Source of the DNA: Chloroflexota bacterium
GTDB taxonomy: Bacteria > Chloroflexota > Anaerolineae > B4-G1 > SLSP01
Assembly: GCA_019873645.1 (NCBI GenBank)
Contig: JAIOAX010000005.1
Coordinates: 1 to 64,000, forward strand
Length of the DNA stretch: 64,000 nt
Reading direction: 5' to 3'
The notes below the pieces were generated by a model. It had not been told where the DNA came from. It did no database searches and was given only the letters and a program-made list of their open reading frames with translations. How positions within the stretch are numbered: position 1 is the first letter of the stretch; every line of letters begins with the position of its first letter. Of this stretch, positions 55,401 through 64,000 are shown piece by piece. A program made the position numbers and the translations under genes.

Positions 55401-56765
55401 GCGGATCTCGTTCCCCCACGTCACGCCGCCGTTGGTCGAGCGGCGGTAGTAAATGTTGACCACGTCGCCGGTATTGTAACTGTCCGGGTCGTAGGAATAG
55501 ACGACGTGCAGGTTGGAGCTGTGGTCCACGGCGAGCTGTGGATAGGGGAAGTAGCGGATGTCGCCGTTGAGCGCAGGACGGCCGCAGTTGGCCGTGGCGG
55601 TTGCGTCGCGCGGATTGATTTGGTCGCTCATCGGGTTCGTGAGGGGATTCCACGTCGCGCCGCCGTCGGTCGAGCGCGCCATTTCCACGTCAATCGGGCC
55701 ATCGGGGTAGGTATCCCAGTGCGTCCAGGCGACGTAGACATAGCCGGTGACGGGGTCCACGGCCGGCCATGCCCCGTTGACCTGATTGTGGCCGCTGACA
55801 TCCACCGGCGGCGACCAGATCTGCCCGCCGTCGCCGGAGCGCGTGGCGTAGATATGGCCGTCGGTGAAATCGGTCCACACGGCGTAGAGGCGGCCATAGT
55901 AGGGGCTGGCGGGGTTGTTATCCACGGCCAGCATCTCCTTGTCATCCATTGTGCCAGTGTGGATCATCCCCACCCAATTGGGCCAGTTGCACATCGTGCC
56001 CAGGTCCCACAGTCCCAGGCCATTCAAGTACAGCGTTGCCAGGTAGAAACGCCCATCGGCGCGCCGCCAGACCAGCGATGGATACCCATAAGAACTCGGC
56101 GCGTTGAGCGAGCCGTGGTCGCTCCACGTCGCGCCGCCGTCGCCGGAGCTGCTAAAGCCGGTCCAGCCGGTGACCTCCACATTGCCATGGTAGGAGTCGT
56201 TGTAGGCGGCGCAAAGGACGCCGTTGTTCTCATTGCGGGCGATAACGGCGCCGCTCTGCGTCATTGAGGTCGCCTCGCCGGTGGGGTCGTTCACCAGCAC
56301 GTCGTCACCGAGGGCGGATGGAAGGTAGGGAGTGGAGAGTGGAGAGTAGGGATTAGGGAGTAGGGAGTAGGGAGTAGGGGAGACTCTCGCGGTTGCCCCC
56401 GTGCTGGGGCCGGTCTCTGGTTGCGCCTCTGCTGGTCCTTCTTGGCTAAGGCCGGTCTCTGCCTGCGCCTCACGCCCGCAGGCGTGGAGCAGCGCCGTCT
56501 CCAGCGCGCCCGACATCATCCCGCGCGCGGTCGGGTTGTCGAGCAGGGCGCAGTTGGGCGCGGGCGCCACGCCGACCTCTGGCGCGGCGCCCGCGCTGCT
56601 TGTGGGCGGCGGCATGACTGCGGATGGTTGTGTCGGAAGTGTGACGCCGGAGGGCAGAGTTTCTCCTATCGCTGCACGGACGGATAGGTTGAAGGGGAAG
56701 AGTAACATAGACAGGAGCATGCTTACATTGAGCCAATAGAACAAGGGACGATGAAGCTGTTTCAT
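46461..56765 (-). CDS. Giant secreted kelch/PKD/DUF11 surface protein
   Basis: 3434 aa. AAGGAGGTAACC directly before the ATG at 56765 sets the start; 24 more in-frame bases upstream are rejected. Signal peptide about 1-33 (FYWLNVSMLLSMLLFPF). In order: sialidase/BNR-like propeller (about 155-575; SSSGDGGATWSDHG), carboxypeptidase-regulatory-like folds (about 575-735; GTVYDANTMRGVAEARV), kelch propeller (about 870-1155), DUF11-like and NHL-like segments, a second kelch propeller (about 2055-2340), a third (about 2455-2790), DUF11-like domains, PKD (about 3090-3160), two InlB-type repeats (GARFVGWSGDLTGS; GSVFAGWSGDASGT) and a last PKD-like domain. It ends RPIYLPLVMRNF. No catalytic domain recognised. 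Two stretches (near 115-150 and 1980-2045) are translated dispersed repeats. Confidence 0.82.
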   Translation of the reverse strand: MKQLHRPLFYWLNVSMLLSMLLFPFNLSVRAAIGETLPSGVTLPTQPSAVMPPPTSSAGAAPEVGVAPAPNCALLDNPTARGMMSGALETALLHACGREAQAETGLSQEGPAEAQPETGPSTGATARVSPTPYSLLPNPYSPLSTPYLPSALGDDVLVNDPTGEATSMTQSGAVIARNENNGVLCAAYNDSYHGNVEVTGWTGFSSSGDGGATWSDHGSLNAPSSYGYPSLVWRRADGRFYLATLYLNGLGLWDLGTMCNWPNWVGMIHTGTMDDKEMLAVDNNPASPYYGRLYAVWTDFTDGHIYATRSGDGGQIWSPPVDVSGHNQVNGAWPAVDPVTGYVYVAWTHWDTYPDGPIDVEMARSTDGGATWNPLTNPMSDQINPRDATATANCGRPALNGDIRYFPYPQLAVDHSSNLHVVYSYDPDSYNTGDVVNIYYRRSTNGGVTWGNEIRVNDGYAADQFSPALAVAENGEIAVFWYDRRLDTTNNLLYDRYMAISRDGGLTFEANKRISDASSPVVPAGPGMATCYHGDYDGATAGGGAFYTVWGDDRRGDADVWSDSEPYFWGHLFGTVYDANTMRGVAEARVETVHAFTDIPFSAETATTGDYELSVPGDESYSVTAQAYGYRPNSALGYVDEEGARVDIPLQPADFWDVYGRVTDANTGYPVYARVAVTGDPLDPPAPDNTAWTAPHTGDYALHLAATIDYTLTVEAEGYISQTYHLGELTAHLFDINIALQPDLTACTAPGYRMTPPCQVAAGAVLTPPSIAAQGCPCAEQTHALVFANHTGLSGEVLLFYTTTAGVSVELPPSLGVVPETAVQPFDAVLKIDRGVAPGNVVTAAITAYLASNPAISATAVITKQAISATDWATRTNSPRVSMDGAVIAYGGKLYNVGGYGSGGAVDIYDPATDSWTTGTPEPAPNIRYPVDACFGYAAPNDPVILLLPDTTGAASGVWHRYHIASDTWDTPALPAPLPANGIWAPDIVVDYRANRCYITGGATMPGGGNLTTLYRYDPAANTATPLGNFTHIPAGFDFHAGWYAPWIGASGGICVGGGVDSASNVYADTQCYDIAAATFNPPNADLGPLPEPWWGMADAEKLHAGDRQLWLANGVAASWQLLQRSAYFSREAGRFLYGPAPAYALYRLEGDTVNGNMHVVDGSVAGLSPGTSHEQLLQCPACDDGVSLAKSGPDWTYSGDVVSYTVVITRPNWITGTAQLVDALPTGVEFAGGLSASFGNAWYSDTARAVYWTAEAAVGVTTPGAPIETFTNTWATAAVGLAYNPETDYSRYVHEGSGPYFIHDIAYPVPHPVLHSFNLSDVNPGWSNWRSGVGYDYAAGHYFVTDYGGGGIHHDNIIEIDPTGRLINAWETTGASNDSYDSSAISSIVDIAVVPGAPNRYFATALFDGGTVYELDLLKRGLFVANSWGTVMTCTVPGLGDNAGIDYDAQNGVLYHSSWDDDTVVVTDLRCNTLLTFTCPNGSSGFNSGVTFIEGQWPPEIWVTDYFSSLTTRCEAVGRAPQPEVVTVTFDVRVTAPPSTTVVNEAALDYRGSLANTAPAADVRYVAGTWSDNAVHLLDADLNDLGSFPAGAAIPNGMATDGETIWSGHFSPQSVVAHDFAGNELYRWSGSLSHLQGMELVNGTLAIYQSGNIEFHDPRTGTLIRTIPGRSGIEGLAFDGTLLWQLDGTQIYGTNPLDGSVVVTITNAASGCSFGGTGMAADASGILTLACTDGRWFRVSSADGSVIASGDNDLTMYGLAYVPPLRKVATQAFHVAPRPTITWTKEVYINGNYVGRYDEGPFTFVPGDDVQIVDRLDYVGREPLFVQLIEIWSGAPVTLTDEYHTRGVLTSNSHWYVTLRPGESERLVKTFHIAEAVPVTLYEQLSPDGMPVEERTAVFQPPQFIKDGPATAANSQIITYTLTLTTSDPLFGALRMTDTLPAGVEYVGGLNASYGYAWYSGGTRTVYWSNHPAAALTRRPTVVGAGLAPAHNAPAQEDGATTRVAPTAASDVGAGLAPAQEATADGATAKVAPTPYSLLPTPSSPLATWFAAAPIPTGRVRYARAQCPGEPNRFYVISGVPTSAAQNAWRYDADTDVWTTLARFPAPVEGPSAVCYRGHIYVAGGGGTTQFYIYDIARDTWTAGPPLPRNVWGAAFGAWDGRLFLAGGDNDFSLGGASTEVDIYDIATGVWDTHGAPVPVAASAPGWVQVNEYLYVVGGWSNDIAHNITATLRYNMAYDYWETGPTFSSARADFALAATDRYLYAIGGDADGGLVFDTTPLVERLDYTNWYGDAWTDISDPLPAALTAYSGGFCTTARSGGEVWSVGGLTAGFVFTSTNQYRPAEPCVTIPPTVTITFRARVTASPGERVTNTATLNFRGYLITATTALDVPLPEWEKQVNGQAWTPGLAVTVQTGDVVTVTDVISTASAFTLREGWDTARLRLLDYQTTPPVGAVTPYPWVEAPNAPFAYMRFDAEYSESTGHVYFLGGRTGTPTDGSIWEFDPATGVYTDTGVDMPVPVSNYNIARLIDSGGNEVLVTFGGRMSTGVSTNTVQGFYPASGATVVFAADPYPLVTSPGGVAVVNNVAYVFGGYDGSTVIPDTYIFDITAPAGSRWTAGPPLSQARSYIGAAVVDGVIYAVGGDRLDGTFLSPVTIVERLDTSAPTAWDDAGVADLPVACDEMQAFGFDSTSPYRLAGSVVVAGCGQWPDEYAESLRYNVASNTWDVTFPNLNQARRNHAGAFIPAGAGTGRPGLWVWGGRQGYDTNVLSTPEYYDLDAGALRWDVPAGLTQPVTFTKFFHVEPCTWTTTLLQESLNIGAWSEARDVTIEKLPPHLRLESLYEPEVWPNHPATFTLEYANVGGYENGVLLRNVFPPQAIFLSSTPPPKTVGAGGLSAEWELGDLPQGATGRITVTVAVTASLLPSATVSIWDGMFDHAGQLGAEAWTLFRVRPPEPAIWEKRVWVNGVLTNTDPIPVFPGDAVQIVDRIRITYTVPVSFTLAETWSASLLMTALAADVGPATWTPAGPAVVQGLHVAPNTWYAITKTFTVAEGTWILDLVTETLTVEHRAPVERVVRFRHASVCWPAAIVGLVSNSPVVRGTALHFTATVDGDAPITYAWNFGGAGVGAGLDGPTPVFTYTEAGTYTVTLNVANACGADHRETVVTVLKPEYTLNLVVAGPGSVTPPPGVHTYLEGATVIVTATANPGARFVGWSGDLTGSTNPATVMMNRNKTITATFEWIPPTYYTLTVATAGTGSGVVTPGVGAHSYLSGTTVVLTATANAGSVFAGWSGDASGTNPTTTVVMNAHKTVTAVFNLEGMCVPVTGVSLTRLTTGDIYTDTAINFRADIMPTTAVPYTYTLDFGEGASAPVSTLNNPLLFSHTFATTGTKTVTFTAWNCALTTPLSDAETFTVTPKTAPKRPIYLPLVMRNF
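50641..50820. repeat. Dispersed repeats inside the 3434-aa gene (internal site)
   Basis: Four GTAGGGA/GTAGGGG heptamers (50641-50668) adjoin CGCGGTTGCCCC and two copies of GGGGCAAGCCCTGCCCCTAC with matching palindromic arms. On the minus strand this is read in frame as VGAGLAPAHNAPAQEDGA, a second GAGLAPAQEATADGA, then VAPTPYSLLPTP. Neighbouring kelch-like sequence resumes on both sides. Confidence 0.85.
56323..56475. repeat. Dispersed repeats inside the 3434-aa gene (N-terminal site)
   Basis: GTAGGGA-type heptamers (56324-56380), then CTCTCGCGGTTGCCCCC, then two GGCCGGTCTCTG...TGCGCCTC arms related to the 153-bp element. Translated on the minus strand as ETGLSQEGPAEAQPETGPS, GATARVSPTPYSLLPNP and on to YLPSALGDD. 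The GATARVSPTPYSLLP segment nearly repeats the internal site (GATAKVAPTPYSLLP). Confidence 0.85.
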
Positions 56766-56889
56766 GGTTACCTCCTTTTGAACCCCCATGGAATTTTGAA
56801 ATTGACCTTAACGTCGGATTCCGATGAGGAGTCCGGCGCAAAAATGTGCCCAGGAGATAGTTGTTAATGGATGATGCCCGCCTGTTTAT

Positions 56890-56917
56890 ATTATAGCCTT
56901 TAGCATAAACAACACAA
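56890..56917 (-). promoter_or_regulatory. Probable promoter of the 3434-aa surface-protein gene
   Basis: On the minus strand TTGTGT (56917-56912), a 16-bp spacer and perfect TATAAT (56895-56890). About 120 bases of leader precede the ATG. Nothing else was recognised between here and the gene. Confidence 0.6.
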
Positions 56918-56964
56918 TATGACTTGAGTAAGGGGTGCGGTTGATATTGGGCTTGGTGGTCATT

Positions 56965-57013
56965 ATTTTTCCTTAAAAATATAAGGGGCACAGAGACAAA
57001 GTCCTCTGTGCCC
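56965..57013 (-). terminator. Terminator of the dpp-type operon
   Basis: Read on the minus strand, GGGCACAGAG (57013-57004) pairs with CTCTGTGCCC (56995-56986) and runs into CTTATATTTTTAAGG. It lies about 30 bases after the last ATPase gene. Confidence 0.7.
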
Positions 57014-57045
57014 TTTGTGTAGACTATGGTGCAAAATATCCGGCC

Positions 57046-57873
57046 TTACACCGTCGAAAGGTCCCACTCCTCGTAAATCTTGGGGACATCGTTGATCAGA
57101 CGTTTGGTGTACGCTTGCTTTGGATGCAAGATGACCTCATCGGCTGAACCGCTTTCGACAAATTTCCCCTTTTCCATAATGTAGACGCTGTCCGAAACAT
57201 AATACGCCAGACCCAGATCGTGGGTGATGAAGATAATCGTCATCCCGATCTCGTTGCGCAACTGCATCAGCATATCCAGGATGGTGGCGCGGGAGCAGGC
57301 GTCAATCATCGAAGTCGGTTCGTCGGCGATCAGAATCTTGGGCATCAACAGGAAAATGCGCGCGATCATCAGCCGCTGCATCTGCCCGCCGGAAAGCTCG
57401 AAGGGGTACTTGTTGGTCAGCTCCTCGAACTTCAAATTGACAAAGCTGCACGCCTGCGCCATCATCTCCACCTTTTTGGCTTTCGGTAGATTGCGCCCGC
57501 CGCGCATGTGGATGCAATCCAGGAGCACCTTATCAATCTTGTTGAAGATGTTGTATGAAGAGAACGGGTCCTGGAAAATCGCCTGGATGTTTTTCCAGTA
57601 TTCCCGCTTTTTCTTGTGCGTGCTGATGTCGCGCTTTTGCCCCTGGAAGTACACCTCGCCTTCCGTAGGGTTAATCAGGCCCAGTAGCATTTTCGCCAGC
57701 GTCGTCTTGCCGCTGCCCGATTCGCCCACGATGGAGACGACCTCGCCCTCATAGAAACTGAAATCCACATGGTCAACCGCCACCGTCTTGTGACGCCCCA
57801 AACCGAACACTTTAGTCAGTCCTGTGCCGCTCAGGCACACATTTCTTCCCCAGATTTTTCTTTCTTCAGCCAT
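57046..57873 (-). CDS. Oligopeptide/dipeptide-type ABC transporter ATP-binding protein (DppF/OppF-like)
   Basis: 275 aa. Walker [15 protein letters not shown] loop [11 protein letters not shown], signature [13 protein letters not shown], Walker [10 protein letters not shown] and H-loop IFITHDL are all present. It powers import with its partner DppD-like ATPase. It lacks the longer C-terminal tail with a Cys cluster found in many family members, ending YEEWDLSTV. Its ATG lies inside the last codons of the upstream ATPase gene (8-base overlap). Last gene of the operon, followed by a terminator. Confidence 0.92.
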   Translation of the reverse strand: MAEERKIWGRNVCLSGTGLTKVFGLGRHKTVAVDHVDFSFYEGEVVSIVGESGSGKTTLAKMLLGLINPTEGEVYFQGQKRDISTHKKKREYWKNIQAIFQDPFSSYNIFNKIDKVLLDCIHMRGGRNLPKAKKVEMMAQACSFVNLKFEELTNKYPFELSGGQMQRLMIARIFLLMPKILIADEPTSMIDACSRATILDMLMQLRNEIGMTIIFITHDLGLAYYVSDSVYIMEKGKFVESGSADEVILHPKQAYTKRLINDVPKIYEEWDLSTV

Positions 57874-58873
57874 TTTTATAAGCCTCGCGCAGTTCTGCTT
57901 CTGAAAGAACGCAACGGTACATGCGACCGCCGCCGATGTCGCGCAACGCCACGGACGTTACCCGACATTCCGGCATCACGTATTTACACCGGTCGGCGAA
58001 CCGACATCCCATGGGCGGCTTCTTAAGATTGGGCGGCACGCCGGGAATGGCCGTCAGTTTGACGCTGCGCAGCCCCTCTTCGGGCACGATGATCGAACCC
58101 ATCAGGCCCTTGGCATACGGGTGCAGGGGATCGAACACCACTTCGTGGGCGGTGCCGCGCTCCACAATCTGCCCGGCGTACATCACCATAATATCGTCGG
58201 TCACATTGTACAACAACGGCAACTCGTGCGTGATGAAGATCAGCGACCCGATAAAGCCGTCTTCCATCAGCCGCATGAGCATCTTGATGACCATCTTTTG
58301 GGACGTGACGTCGAGCGCCGAGGACGGCTCGTCGGCAATCAGCACCTTGGGCGAAAGCAGCACCGCAATGGCGATGACCGTGCGCTGCTTCATGCCGCCG
58401 GACAGCTCTACCGGGTATTTCTGCAACACTTCGGCCGGCAGACCGAGGTGTTCAAACAGATTCCTGGCGCGCTCGTAAATCTCCTTCTTCGTGGCGCCGT
58501 AATCGTGGACCTGAATGACATCCTCGATGAAGTTGATGACCTTGCGCGTGGGGTTGAGCGCGTTCATCGCCGCCTGGGGGATGTAGGCAATTTCTTTCCC
58601 CAGAATGGATTTGCGGATGTCATCGGGATCCATGCCGGTAATCTTCTGCCCATCAATGATGATCTCGCCGCTCATATAGTGCAGCGGCGCGAAATAATAG
58701 CCCATCAGGCTCAGCGCCAGCGTGGATTTGCCGCAGCCGGATTCCCCCGCAATGCCCAGCGACTTGCCCTCCTCAACCTTCAACGAGACATGGTCAACCG
58801 CATACACATCTTCCCGAAAACGGGTGACATACTTGGTGGTGAGTTCTCTGACATCTAATAAGACTTTTCCCAT
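57866..58873 (-). CDS. Oligopeptide/dipeptide-type ABC transporter ATP-binding protein (DppD/OppD-like)
   Basis: 335 aa from the ATG at 58873; a GTG at 58882, directly after the permease stop, is the alternative. Walker [14 protein letters not shown], signature [13 protein letters not shown], Walker [13 protein letters not shown] and H-loop [10 protein letters not shown]. The C-terminal oligopeptide-transporter extension with its Cys pattern ([16 protein letters not shown]) is intact. Acts as one of two ATPases of the complex. Spacing to both neighbours shows one transcript. Confidence 0.93.
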   Translation of the reverse strand: MGKVLLDVRELTTKYVTRFREDVYAVDHVSLKVEEGKSLGIAGESGCGKSTLALSLMGYYFAPLHYMSGEIIIDGQKITGMDPDDIRKSILGKEIAYIPQAAMNALNPTRKVINFIEDVIQVHDYGATKKEIYERARNLFEHLGLPAEVLQKYPVELSGGMKQRTVIAIAVLLSPKVLIADEPSSALDVTSQKMVIKMLMRLMEDGFIGSLIFITHELPLLYNVTDDIMVMYAGQIVERGTAHEVVFDPLHPYAKGLMGSIIVPEEGLRSVKLTAIPGVPPNLKKPPMGCRFADRCKYVMPECRVTSVALRDIGGGRMYRCVLSEAELREAYKNG

Positions 58874-58882
58874 GGCAATCAC

Positions 58883-60133
58883 CTAGTCCCGCAGCGCCGG
58901 ATTGAAAATCTGATCGAGGCCCGTATTCATCAGATTCATCGAGAACGTGATCAACGCGATGGTGATGAGCACTGGTAAGTACGCCCACCATTTCCCCAGG
59001 ATTTGCGCCTGGTAGATCATCGCCCAGTTCATCATTAGACCCAGTGTGGGCACCTCGGTCGTGCGCGGCCCCAATCCCAGGATCGAAAGCCCGGCCTCGG
59101 CCAGGATGCCGGAGGAAATTTGCAGGATCAGCGCCATCACCACATAAGAAGCGATGTAGGGGAGAATGTCATTGAGAATGATGTACACGATGGAGTGCCC
59201 GGACAACTTTGACAAATTGACGTGGTCGCGGTTGCGCAAGGACATCACCTGCGCCCGCACGGCGCGGGTCGTCCACACCCACGACGTCAGGCCGATGACC
59301 ACGGCCACGGTGACCGCGCCGCGTTTGTCCTGCCCAATGCTGAACGAAATCAGGATCAACAGCACGAACCCGGGGATGACGGTGAAGAGGTTGGTGAAGA
59401 ACATGATAATGTCATCCACTATGCCGCCGATATAGCCGGATAATAACCCCAGCGTCAGGCCGATCAAGGTGGCAATGCTGCCGGCGACCAGGCCGATCAG
59501 CAAAGAAACCTGCGTGGCCCGCACCAGCTCGGTGAGCACATCCCGGCCGAAGTTATCGGTGCCCAGGGGCAGGAAGCGCACGTTCGCCACCTGTTTGACG
59601 TTCACATACTCGGCCGGCATGAGCATCCCTTTTTCTTCCAGGGCGCCCGTCTCCGCGTTTTTGGTCGCGATGACGAGGGCCTCGGTAGACAAAAGCCCCT
59701 TGAGCGAGTTGTTGAGCCGGATAAAGTAATTGCGCTTGGCGTTGGTCATCCCGGGGATATTCGCCTTGGGGTCATAATGGGTTTCCCACAGCTCCAGGAG
59801 TTTAGGGGTATCTTCGATGTCAATTTCCGCTTCCGGGATGCCATACCCCACCAGCCATTCCCGCATAGCCAGGCGTGCCTCTTGATTCAGTTTGCTGGCG
59901 ATGCGTTTGACGTCGGCGCCCTCCAGATTCAGGACATGTTTGGGTGCATTGACGCTGTCATACACGTTTACATAAATGCCGGGTTCAAAAAAGGTACCCT
60001 GGCTGATAATCGCCAGCGGGGGATAGGGGAAGAGCAGGGGGTAAATGATGACGATCAACAGGATGGCGACAGAAATAGAAAAGCCAAAGACAAACTTACC
60101 GGAGTGAAAAATTTGTCGTAGTGTATGTTTCAT
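58883..60133 (-). CDS. Oligopeptide/dipeptide-type ABC permease (DppC/OppC-like) with a large periplasmic insertion
   Basis: 416 aa from the ATG at 60133, with AAGGAG ten bases upstream; a reading from 60181 would overlap the upstream gene. After the first helix ([18 protein letters not shown]) comes a soluble stretch of about 130 residues (about 40-170), and only then the standard core starting [20 protein letters not shown], with four to five further helices and the ATPase-contact loop [14 protein letters not shown]. Typical DppC proteins are 280-300 aa and have a short segment there, so the insertion is distinctive and could contact the binding protein or extend the substrate path. Confidence 0.9.
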   Translation of the reverse strand: MKHTLRQIFHSGKFVFGFSISVAILLIVIIYPLLFPYPPLAIISQGTFFEPGIYVNVYDSVNAPKHVLNLEGADVKRIASKLNQEARLAMREWLVGYGIPEAEIDIEDTPKLLELWETHYDPKANIPGMTNAKRNYFIRLNNSLKGLLSTEALVIATKNAETGALEEKGMLMPAEYVNVKQVANVRFLPLGTDNFGRDVLTELVRATQVSLLIGLVAGSIATLIGLTLGLLSGYIGGIVDDIIMFFTNLFTVIPGFVLLILISFSIGQDKRGAVTVAVVIGLTSWVWTTRAVRAQVMSLRNRDHVNLSKLSGHSIVYIILNDILPYIASYVVMALILQISSGILAEAGLSILGLGPRTTEVPTLGLMMNWAMIYQAQILGKWWAYLPVLITIALITFSMNLMNTGLDQIFNPALRD

Positions 60134-60146
60134 TGCCCGCCGCTCC

Positions 60147-61151
60147 TTAATCTGCTTGCGTGGCTTTGATACGCGGATCAATGAAGCCGTACAGGATCTC
60201 GATGACGAAGGTGGCCGTCAGCACCATAATCGTGATGATCAAGGTGGTGGCCGAAATGAGCGGATAATCCTGTCCCATCACGCCGTTCATAATCGTGTAG
60301 CCCAGCCCCGGATAACTGAAGACGATCTCGGCCACCAGCGCGCCGCCGACCATTGTACCGATGGACAGCGCCAGGCCGGTGATCTGCGGCAACATCGCGT
60401 TGCGGAACACATAGCCGATGATTTTGCGGTCCTTGATGCCCATAAAGCGGGCGAACTTGACGTAATCTGCGTTCAGCTCATAGATCGCCATCGAGCGCAT
60501 CCCAATGGCCTGTCCCCCGATGGCAATCAAGACGATGGACCAGAAAGGCAACTGATAATGGATAATGACCGAACGGATAAACTTCCAACTGAACTCGGGG
60601 ATCATATCAAACCCGTATCCACCCGAGGTGGGAAGCCACTCTAACGTCACCCCGAAGATAACCATCAGGATAATCGCCATGCCAAAGGCCGGAAAGTTGC
60701 TCATAAAGATGCTGATGGGCATGATGACTTTATCGAAGCCCCCCTTGAGGTACGCTGCCAGTGCTCCCAGGGTGTTGCCGAGGATCCAGCCCACGATGAT
60801 CGCCGGGAATTGCAGACAGATCGTCCACAGGATCGAAGCCCGGATCACCTCGGCGACCGTGCGCGGATATTGACTGAATGAGAATCCGAAATCGCCCCGC
60901 AGCACGTTTTTCATATAGATAAGAAACTGTTCATACATGGGTTTGTTGGTACCGAAAAGTTCGGCATACTGTTGATAAATGGCCCGGACGCCGGTAGCCT
61001 CGCTGATGCCCTGGGCCAGCTTGGAGACGATGGCCGCCACCGGATCGCCCGGCATTAAGCGGGGGAGAATGAAGTTTAAGATGAAGGCGCACACGAAGGT
61101 AATCAGAAACCACCCTAACTTGTTCAGGAAATACTTACGATATCCTTTCAA
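60147..61151 (-). CDS. Oligopeptide/dipeptide-type ABC permease (DppB/OppB-like)
   Basis: 334 aa starting at a TTG codon (61151-61149) with AAAGGAG ten bases upstream; no ATG fits. Six helices are likely, and the N-terminal stretch [16 protein letters not shown] is typical of DppB. The coupling loop is in [21 protein letters not shown], and the end [21 protein letters not shown] is conserved in the family. It pairs with the DppC-like permease encoded 13 bases downstream. Confidence 0.93.
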   Translation of the reverse strand: MKGYRKYFLNKLGWFLITFVCAFILNFILPRLMPGDPVAAIVSKLAQGISEATGVRAIYQQYAELFGTNKPMYEQFLIYMKNVLRGDFGFSFSQYPRTVAEVIRASILWTICLQFPAIIVGWILGNTLGALAAYLKGGFDKVIMPISIFMSNFPAFGMAIILMVIFGVTLEWLPTSGGYGFDMIPEFSWKFIRSVIIHYQLPFWSIVLIAIGGQAIGMRSMAIYELNADYVKFARFMGIKDRKIIGYVFRNAMLPQITGLALSIGTMVGGALVAEIVFSYPGLGYTIMNGVMGQDYPLISATTLIITIMVLTATFVIEILYGFIDPRIKATQAD

Positions 61152-61177
61152 CGCTCCATCTCCTTTGAAGACAGTCT

Positions 61178-61245
61178 GATAGTCATTAGTCGGATAGTCA
61201 TTAGTTTGATAGTCGTTAGTCGGATAGTTGATAGTCAGATAGTCC
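61178..61245. repeat. Array of 7-8-bp units (GATAGTC/ATTAGTCG) before the permease gene
   Basis: Nine units (GATAGTC, ATTAGTCG, GATAGTC, ATTAGTTT, GATAGTC, GTTAGTCG, GATAGTT, GATAGTCA, GATAGTCC) alternate 7 and 8 bases. They sit between the binding-protein terminator and the ribosome site of the DppB-like gene. Confidence 0.8.
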
Positions 61246-61316
61246 CACGATCATTTGCATTATCGGGGCTATATCGAAACTCTCCTTTGGGAATGAACCG
61301 CAATAAAAATAGAATT

Positions 61317-61352
61317 AACAGCCATGTTCCGCGCTGGCGGAACATGGCTGTT
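61317..61352 (-). terminator. Hairpin between binding-protein and permease genes
   Basis: A 16-bp perfect stem (61317-61332 with 61337-61352, loop of four). On the minus strand it is followed by AATTCTATTTTT. Partial termination here would give more binding protein than permease, a common arrangement. Confidence 0.75.
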
Positions 61353-61368
61353 GTGCAGGAGTTGGGTT

Positions 61369-63321
<1,953 letters not shown>

Positions 63322-63650
63322 CTTAGAATTCTCCTTCCTTAAACGAAATGGAAAACAAACTGGATTGTGAATTTTAGTATGTTGAGGGAGTATAACATTT
63401 ATTCATTTATGTCCGCAATGATTCGATAGGCACCTCCTGAAACAATAACTTGTTAATCGTTGGTCTGGTAGTCAAATAGAAGCTAGATACTTTAAAATTA
63501 CACCCACTTATACAGATGTCAACATCTTCGGAAGCGCTTCCAACTTCTATACTATAGCACAAATGAGGGGCATTTGTCAAGGGGATTGTCTCCAGATTTT
63601 GGGGGAAATTGCGACTATACCGGACTGTATTATACTGGCAAGATGAGGCG
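63322..63650. promoter_or_regulatory. Divergent intergenic region with two candidate promoters
   Basis: For the minus-strand transporter: TTGCGG (63418-63413), an 18-bp spacer and TATACT (63394-63389). For the plus-strand lipoprotein: TTGCGA (63609-63614), a 16-bp spacer and TATACT (63631-63636), about 15-18 bases before its start. The AT-rich stretch between shows no convincing gene; the overlapping minus-strand reading lacks a ribosome site and protein-like sequence. Confidence 0.5.
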
Positions 63651-64000
63651 ATGATGAAACTCAAGCCCAGCGTATGGTTACCTCTATTGCTCTGGCTTGT
63701 GGCGTGCTCGACCGGCCAGGGGGAATCGGCAGCGCAGACGCCGCTGCCGACCCGCGCGCTTACGGCAGCGCCGACCGCCACGCGTCCCCCGCGCTGGACT
63801 CCCACCGTGTCGGGCGTACCTGCTGCCACCGCCACGCCGTTTCCCTTTGTGACGGCTCCACCCGATGGCATCCCCCAGGTGACGCTCTCCATCGTCCTTA
63901 ACTACGCCGATAAACGGATGCGGGTGAGCCAGCAGGTGGTATTCGCCAATAACAGCCCCGACGTATGGGATGAAGTCGTTTTCACCGCACCGTCGGCCCA
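63651..64000 (+). CDS. Lipoprotein, N-terminal part; possible M1-type peptidase-like domain (runs off the window)
   Basis: Open from ATG ATG (63651/63654, GAGG at 63645) to the window end. The signal peptide ends LLLWLVACSTG, a lipobox with Cys about 18-19. A Thr/Pro/Ala-rich linker follows (TAAPTATRPPRWTPTVSG), then a beta-rich start VTLSIVLNYADKRMRVSQQ and VVFANNSPDVWDEVVF. The last part resembles the N-terminal beta domain of M1-family (gluzincin) metallopeptidases, but the zinc motif would lie beyond the window, so this is only a suggestion. Confidence 0.65.
   Translation, partial: MMKLKPSVWLPLLLWLVACSTGQGESAAQTPLPTRALTAAPTATRPPRWTPTVSGVPAATATPFPFVTAPPDGIPQVTLSIVLNYADKRMRVSQQVVFANNSPDVWDEVVFTAPSA

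Noticed and set aside
63407-63892. Minus-strand 161-residue frame near the window end
   Set aside because: It overlaps the plus-strand lipoprotein, which has a lipobox signal peptide and a promoter; the minus frame has neither ribosome site nor protein-like composition.

Overview
The window is about 64 kb of GC-rich chromosomal DNA from a free-living bacterium, most likely a Chloroflexota (Anaerolineae/Caldilineae-like) lineage. That placement is an inference. It rests on very large secreted proteins built from kelch, PKD, DUF11-like and beta-helix repeats, secreted proteins carrying a YLPLV-R motif, a peptide-type binding lipoprotein whose N-terminus is a VEK-rich repeat, a class I-alpha glutamine synthetase, and CHAT/STAND/TPR and cyclase/AAA/TPR signalling giants. 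No CRISPR array, tRNA, rRNA or prophage was seen.

Layout. 1-491: end of an upstream gene, a palindrome and a decayed dispersed repeat. 491-2176: secreted CAP-domain protein, converging on a minus-strand run (7740 to 2179) of an FmdB-type zinc-ribbon protein, a membrane protein, two tandem clan-A glycoside hydrolases and a phosphohexomutase. 8018-8803: lipoprotein with a duplicated domain. 9044-11528: ABC-2 permease and a membrane-anchored helical protein. 11529-13160: glnA behind what looks like a complete leader-peptide attenuator (promoter, 17-codon peptide with three Gln codons, terminator). 13552-15274: Nudix, endonuclease III and a small membrane protein. 15275-17003: candidate oriC and dnaA. 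17129-18658: lactate permease. 18884-21243: receiver-ParA fusion plus GAF histidine kinase. 21394-27028: greA, lysS, a large sensor kinase and der. 27050-30322: CHAT protease-STAND-TPR protein. 30608-31999: rRNA/tRNA m5C methyltransferase. 32351-36364: double-cyclase/AAA/TPR protein with the layout of animal soluble adenylyl cyclase. 36516-46073 and 46461-56765: two convergent giant extracellular proteins (3185 and 3434 aa), the first with a C25 (gingipain-like) peptidase domain. 57046-63321: a dppABCDF-type transporter operon on the minus strand, diverging from a lipoprotein gene that runs off the window end.

The most unusual signals are between or inside genes. A 153-bp miniature inverted-repeat element occurs twice, each copy bounded by an 8-bp direct repeat, with decayed copies elsewhere. 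A roughly 308-bp foldback element precedes the cyclase gene. Short-period (7-9 bp) arrays sit in many spacers, three of them just upstream of ribosome binding sites. The same kind of heptamer array and palindromic repeat has entered the 3434-aa surface-protein gene twice without breaking its frame. Housekeeping genes (dnaA, greA, lysS, der, nth, glnA) are intact and ordinary in length.
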